From positions 1 through 8,537 of the forward strand of contig CADBOW010000039.1 of the NCBI GenBank assembly GCA_902796375.1: a stretch of DNA of 8,537 bases, given 5' to 3'. Source of the DNA: an uncultured Lachnospiraceae bacterium (GTDB lineage Bacteria; Bacillota; Clostridia; Lachnospirales; Lachnospiraceae). Below the pieces are notes generated by a model. It searched no databases. It worked only from the letters and a program-made list of their open reading frames with translations, and was not told the DNA's origin. The position numbers and the translations under genes are program-made. Positions 5,984-8,537 of the stretch are shown here, piece after piece. Numbering within the stretch: the first letter of the stretch is position 1; each line of letters opens with the position of its first letter.

Positions 5984-6787
5984 ATACAGCAGGTCTGCAT
6001 CCATATCCGGCACAAGATAGGCATGATCCAGCGGTCCGCTTCCTTTTCCCAGATCCAGTCCTGCAGCGATCGCACCGGTGAGATAATCCTTGGCGCTGCG
6101 AACCGCCTGCTCCAGTGTCTTTCCCTCAGCCAGATTGGAGGCTATGGCGGAGGAAAGTGTACAGCCGGTTCCATGGGTGTTCGGATTGTCGATCCTGGTC
6201 CCGTGTAGCCAGATCTCACCACTGTCTTCGATCAGAAGATCATTTGCATCATTGACGCTGTGTCCGCCCTTCATCAGGACAGCAACTCCGTAGCTTTTCC
6301 GGATCTTACGGCCGACGGACACCATATCCTCCTCCGAACGGATACTGCATCCGGCCAGAACCTCCGCCTCCGGAATATTCGGTGTGATCACAGTTGCCAG
6401 AGGGATCAGCTCCTGCTTCAGGGTTTCAATGGCATCTTCACTGATCAGCCGTGCTCCGCTGGTGGCAACCATCACAGGATCCACCACCACATTTTTCGCG
6501 TCATATTTTCTGAGCCGGTCAGCGATCACCCGGATCAGTTCAGTGCCGGAAACCATTCCGATCTTCACCGCATCCGGGAAAATATCCGTAAATACAGCAT
6601 CCAGCTGTTCTCCCAGGAACCCGGGAGTCACCTCCAGAATGTCCGTCACACCGGTTGTGTTCTGAGCCGTGAGCGCCGTGATGGCACTCATGCCGAATAC
6701 ATGGTGCGCTGTCATGGTCTTCAGATCTGCCTGAATTCCGGCGCCTCCGCTGGAATCACTCCCGGCGATCGTTAATGCAGTCTTCAT
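5975..6787 (-). CDS. thiD: Hydroxymethylpyrimidine / phosphomethylpyrimidine kinase
   Basis: A 270-residue protein of usual ThiD length, from the ribokinase superfamily. It phosphorylates HMP to HMP-P and then to HMP-PP, the pyrimidine substrate of ThiE. The N-terminus ALTIAGSDSSGGAGIQADLK (4-23) is the diagnostic substrate and nucleotide motif. ALTAQNTTGV (38-47) includes the Gln that contacts HMP in known structures. KIGMVS (75-80) and VVDPVMVATSG (101-111) follow, and NTHGTGCTLSSAIA (203-216) forms the anion hole with catalytic Cys209. All expected motifs are intact. The ATG at 6787 starts the MKTALTIAGSD motif and has AGGAGG (6794-6799) 6 nt upstream; the frame extends 9 codons further, but past that site. 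It lies 53 nt downstream of thiE in the same direction. Confidence 0.96.
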   Translation of the reverse strand: MKTALTIAGSDSSGGAGIQADLKTMTAHHVFGMSAITALTAQNTTGVTDILEVTPGFLGEQLDAVFTDIFPDAVKIGMVSGTELIRVIADRLRKYDAKNVVVDPVMVATSGARLISEDAIETLKQELIPLATVITPNIPEAEVLAGCSIRSEEDMVSVGRKIRKSYGVAVLMKGGHSVNDANDLLIEDSGEIWLHGTRIDNPNTHGTGCTLSSAIASNLAEGKTLEQAVRSAKDYLTGAIAAGLDLGKGSGPLDHAYLVPDMDADLLYAN

Positions 6788-6840
6788 ACAAATCCTCCTT
6801 TCCTTCTGATACACATTCCGTGGGGCCGCCCAGTCATGAA

Positions 6841-7488
6841 CTACAGTTTATTTTGCATAGCAAGTACCTTCTCCCTCAGCCGCCTCGTGGCGTCTTCCAC
6901 ATTCTTCTGTCCGAAAATGGCGCTGATCACGGAAATCCCCGCAATACCCGTATCCGCCAGCTGAGATACATTTTCATAGGTGATCCCGCCGATGGCAACC
7001 ACCGGAATGGTCACTGCCTTACAGATCGCTGTCAGCATTTCCTTCGACACATCCACTGCATCATCCTTGGAGCCGGTGGGGAAAACGGCTCCCACTCCCA
7101 GGTAATCCGCCCCCTCCGCTTCCGCGCGAAGCGCATCCTCCACCGTCTGGGCCGATACTCCCAGGATCTTATCCGGGCCGATCAGCTTCCGGACCTCAGA
7201 AGCCTTCATATCCTCCTGCCCCACATGAACGCCGTCGGAATGGATCCGAACCGCCAGCGGAACATTATCATTTACGATAAACGGTACCCGGTATCTCCTG
7301 CAGAGCTCCTGCAGCCGCAGGGCTTCCGCCTCAAAGCTCTTCTCATCCAGATCCTTTTCCCGAATCTGCAGAAATGTAACTCCTCCCCGAAGGGCCTGCT
7401 CCACCGGCTGGTCCAGTGTCTCACCCTCCTGCAGCCAGTGACGGTCCGTCACTGCATAGAGAAGCAATTGCTTCGGTTCTGTCTTCAT
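6841..7488 (-). CDS. thiE: Thiamine-phosphate synthase
   Basis: A 215-residue TIM-barrel enzyme that joins HMP-PP and thiazole phosphate into thiamine monophosphate with release of pyrophosphate. YAVTDR (11-16), FLQIREKDL (39-47), IVNDN (71-75), DGVHVGQED (85-93), GVGAVFPTGSK (131-141) and PVVAIGGI (162-169) are the family motifs in order. The FPTGSK loop has Ser where TxTK is commonest, a minor variation. The ATG at 7488 is preferred because GGAG (7497-7500) is then 8 nt upstream. A second in-frame ATG at 7494 would be only 2 nt from it, and the longer open frame to 7638 overlaps thiM. The start lies 13 nt after the thiM stop, and the ribosome binding site adjoins that stop (TAAAGGAG), which favours translational coupling. 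Confidence 0.96.
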   Translation of the reverse strand: MKTEPKQLLLYAVTDRHWLQEGETLDQPVEQALRGGVTFLQIREKDLDEKSFEAEALRLQELCRRYRVPFIVNDNVPLAVRIHSDGVHVGQEDMKASEVRKLIGPDKILGVSAQTVEDALRAEAEGADYLGVGAVFPTGSKDDAVDVSKEMLTAICKAVTIPVVAIGGITYENVSQLADTGIAGISVISAIFGQKNVEDATRRLREKVLAMQNKL

Positions 7489-7501
7489 CAGCATATCTCC
7501 T

Positions 7502-8323
7502 TTACATCTCCGTGATCCTGGCCCGTTCCTCCAGGGTGGTTCCATCCATCCGGTAAATGGCATCGATGATGCGGTTCCGGTAGGTTGCATTTCCATCCCC
7601 CGGGAGCATTCTCTCCCACCCGATCTCGCCGGCCACACCCATCAGTGCAACCGCTGTGGCAACCGCTTCCGTCTGTTGCTCCGGATTTGCCACCACATAA
7701 GCGGTCGCGAGCCCCGAAAGCTGGCATCCGGTTCCGGTGATCTTTCCCATTTCCGGACGACCGTTTCGGATCACATATGCCTTTCCGCCGTCTGTAACAA
7801 TATCAATGGCTCCGGTGATGGCCAGGATCACATTCAGGCGTTTCGCCAGCTCCTTCGCAAAGGCAACTGCAGCCGGAAGGGTATCCTCGGTCACCGCATC
7901 CGCCACATCCGCATCCACTCCCCTGGTGGTTCCGCTGCCGTTTGCTATGGTCCTGATCTCGGAAATGTTCCCGCGGATCACGGTGAGCGGAAGCTCCTTC
8001 ACCAGAGTATATGCCGTGTCCGTCCGGAGCTTCGAGGCCCCGGCGCCCACCGGATCCAGCAGAATGGGATGTCCCAGCTCCGCAGCTCTATGTCCCGCCC
8101 TGAGCATTCCCTGAATGGTTCCTGAATTCAGGGTTCCGATATTGATGTTCAATCCGCCGCAGATCGATGTGATGTCCTCCACATCCTCCGGCTCATCTGA
8201 CATGATGGGACTTCCGCCGCAGGCCAGCAGAACATTTGCCACATCATTGACTGTCACATAATTTGTGATATTATGCACCAGCGGTTTCTTCTCCTGTACA
8301 TTGCTCCAGCATTCCTTTAACAT
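7502..8323 (-). CDS. thiM: Hydroxyethylthiazole kinase
   Basis: A 273-residue ribokinase-fold enzyme of normal length, phosphorylating 5-(2-hydroxyethyl)-4-methylthiazole for ThiE in thiamine salvage. PLVHNITNYVTVNDVANVLL (14-33) with CGGSPIMSDEPEDVED (35-50) is the hallmark N-terminus. HPILLDPVGAGAS (85-97), VIRGNISEI (115-123) and GKITGTGCQLSGL (193-205) with the catalytic Cys200 follow. GDGNATYRNRIIDAI (242-256) is a typical C-terminal segment. GGAGG (8330-8334) lies 6 nt before the ATG, and no other start is plausible. It is the first gene after the TPP riboswitch, so its expression should fall when TPP is plentiful. Having thiM first, with thiE and thiD behind it and no thiC or thiG in view, marks this as a salvage operon. 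Confidence 0.97.
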   Translation of the reverse strand: MLKECWSNVQEKKPLVHNITNYVTVNDVANVLLACGGSPIMSDEPEDVEDITSICGGLNINIGTLNSGTIQGMLRAGHRAAELGHPILLDPVGAGASKLRTDTAYTLVKELPLTVIRGNISEIRTIANGSGTTRGVDADVADAVTEDTLPAAVAFAKELAKRLNVILAITGAIDIVTDGGKAYVIRNGRPEMGKITGTGCQLSGLATAYVVANPEQQTEAVATAVALMGVAGEIGWERMLPGDGNATYRNRIIDAIYRMDGTTLEERARITEM

Positions 8324-8334
8324 AGTATACCTCC

Positions 8335-8362
8335 AAAAATAGGCAGCCCAAACGGACTGCCT
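8335..8362 (-). terminator. Riboswitch-controlled intrinsic terminator upstream of thiM
   Basis: On the minus strand AGGCAGTCC (8354-8362) pairs with GGGCTGCCT (8341-8349) over nine pairs, with one G-U, around a 4-nt loop. A and then five T residues (8335-8339) follow. The T run directly abuts the thiM ribosome binding site GGAGG (8330-8334). Its place just after the aptamer makes it the expression platform of the TPP riboswitch. Confidence 0.85.
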
Positions 8363-8369
8363 GCATGAT

Positions 8370-8472
8370 CATAAACAAGTCCCTTCGTTGGCATTATCCA
8401 AATCAGGTGCGGTCGAAGCGGGAATACACTTCCTCTCAGCCGGCATCCGCCAGCTCCCGTAGTCATCATTCC
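8370..8472 (-). ncRNA. TPP riboswitch aptamer (THI element)
   Basis: The minus strand shows the conserved thi-box parts in order: GGGAGC (8453-8458), CTGAGAGG (8432-8439), ACCTGA (8403-8408) and TAATGCCAACGAAGGGA (8380-8396). These form the HMP-sensing and pyrophosphate-sensing arms of the TPP aptamer. TPP binding should favour the downstream terminator and lower expression of thiM-thiE-thiD-cytX. A candidate antiterminator is visible: GGACT at the aptamer 3' end (8378-8382) can pair with AGTCC in the 5' arm of the terminator (8354-8358). Confidence 0.96.
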
Positions 8473-8503
8473 ATATTCTGTTTGAATATCTCACATAAAC
8501 GCT

Positions 8504-8533
8504 ATTGTAATTCCGTAAGCCCTTCGCTGTCAA
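8504..8533 (-). promoter_or_regulatory. Promoter of the thiamine salvage operon
   Basis: Minus strand: a perfect TTGACA at 8528-8533 and TACAAT (5/6) at 8504-8509, with an 18-bp spacer. The predicted start near 8497 puts about 25 nt ahead of the aptamer, as expected for a riboswitch leader. Confidence 0.75.
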
Positions 8534-8537
8534 TACA

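Noticed and set aside
6775..7515. Plus-strand open frame of 246 codons opposite thiE
   Set aside because: It is antisense to thiE and part of thiD's leader, lacks a ribosome binding site in keeping with the neighbours, and has shadow-like composition.
7489..7638. Upstream extension of the thiE frame into thiM
   Set aside because: The extension lies within the thiM coding region, has no family match, and the start at 7488 has a well-placed ribosome binding site.

Overview
The window looks like chromosomal DNA of a moderately GC-rich, low-complexity-poor Firmicute, most likely a Lachnospiraceae-type Clostridium relative. The reasons are strong AGGAGG-type ribosome binding sites, TTGACA/TATAAT promoters, a CarD/CdnL-like regulator, a TPP riboswitch with an intrinsic terminator, and a secreted subtilase with a Gram-positive signal peptide. 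This taxonomic call is inference from gene content; no rRNA is present. All genes but one are on the minus strand.

Right half (8533 down to 4613, minus strand): a complete thiamine-salvage operon. A promoter at the window edge drives a leader holding a TPP riboswitch and a terminator hairpin. Then follow thiM (hydroxyethylthiazole kinase), thiE (thiamine-phosphate synthase), thiD (HMP/HMP-P kinase) and cytX (NCS1-family transporter, probably for hydroxymethylpyrimidine). CytX would bring in the pyrimidine moiety, ThiD phosphorylates it twice, ThiM phosphorylates the thiazole moiety and ThiE joins them. TPP made from the product would shut the operon down through the riboswitch. No thiC or thiG is in the window, so the cluster as seen is a salvage set. 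A 180-bp gap between thiD and cytX holds unexplained short repeats.

Middle (4475 down to 2462, minus strand): a CarD-like transcription factor with its own promoter. A terminator-like hairpin follows it, and then rlmD, a 23S rRNA uracil-5-methyltransferase with its Fe-S cysteines and catalytic residues intact.

Left part: a plus-strand DinB-superfamily protein (1866-2381) is divergent from a LysR-type regulator (800-1681). Their 184-bp shared region has back-to-back promoters that appear to use the same -10 bases, and a 14-bp tandem duplication at the ribosome binding site. At the left edge, the first 243 residues of a secreted S8 (subtilisin-like) protease run off the window; its promoter overlaps the lysR stop codon.

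I see no mobile element, CRISPR array, tRNA or rRNA. Nearly everything belongs to known families. The items most worth a second look are the repeats between thiD and cytX, the shared lysR/DinB promoter region, the acidic insert in the protease propeptide and an in-frame coding-like tail after the rlmD stop.
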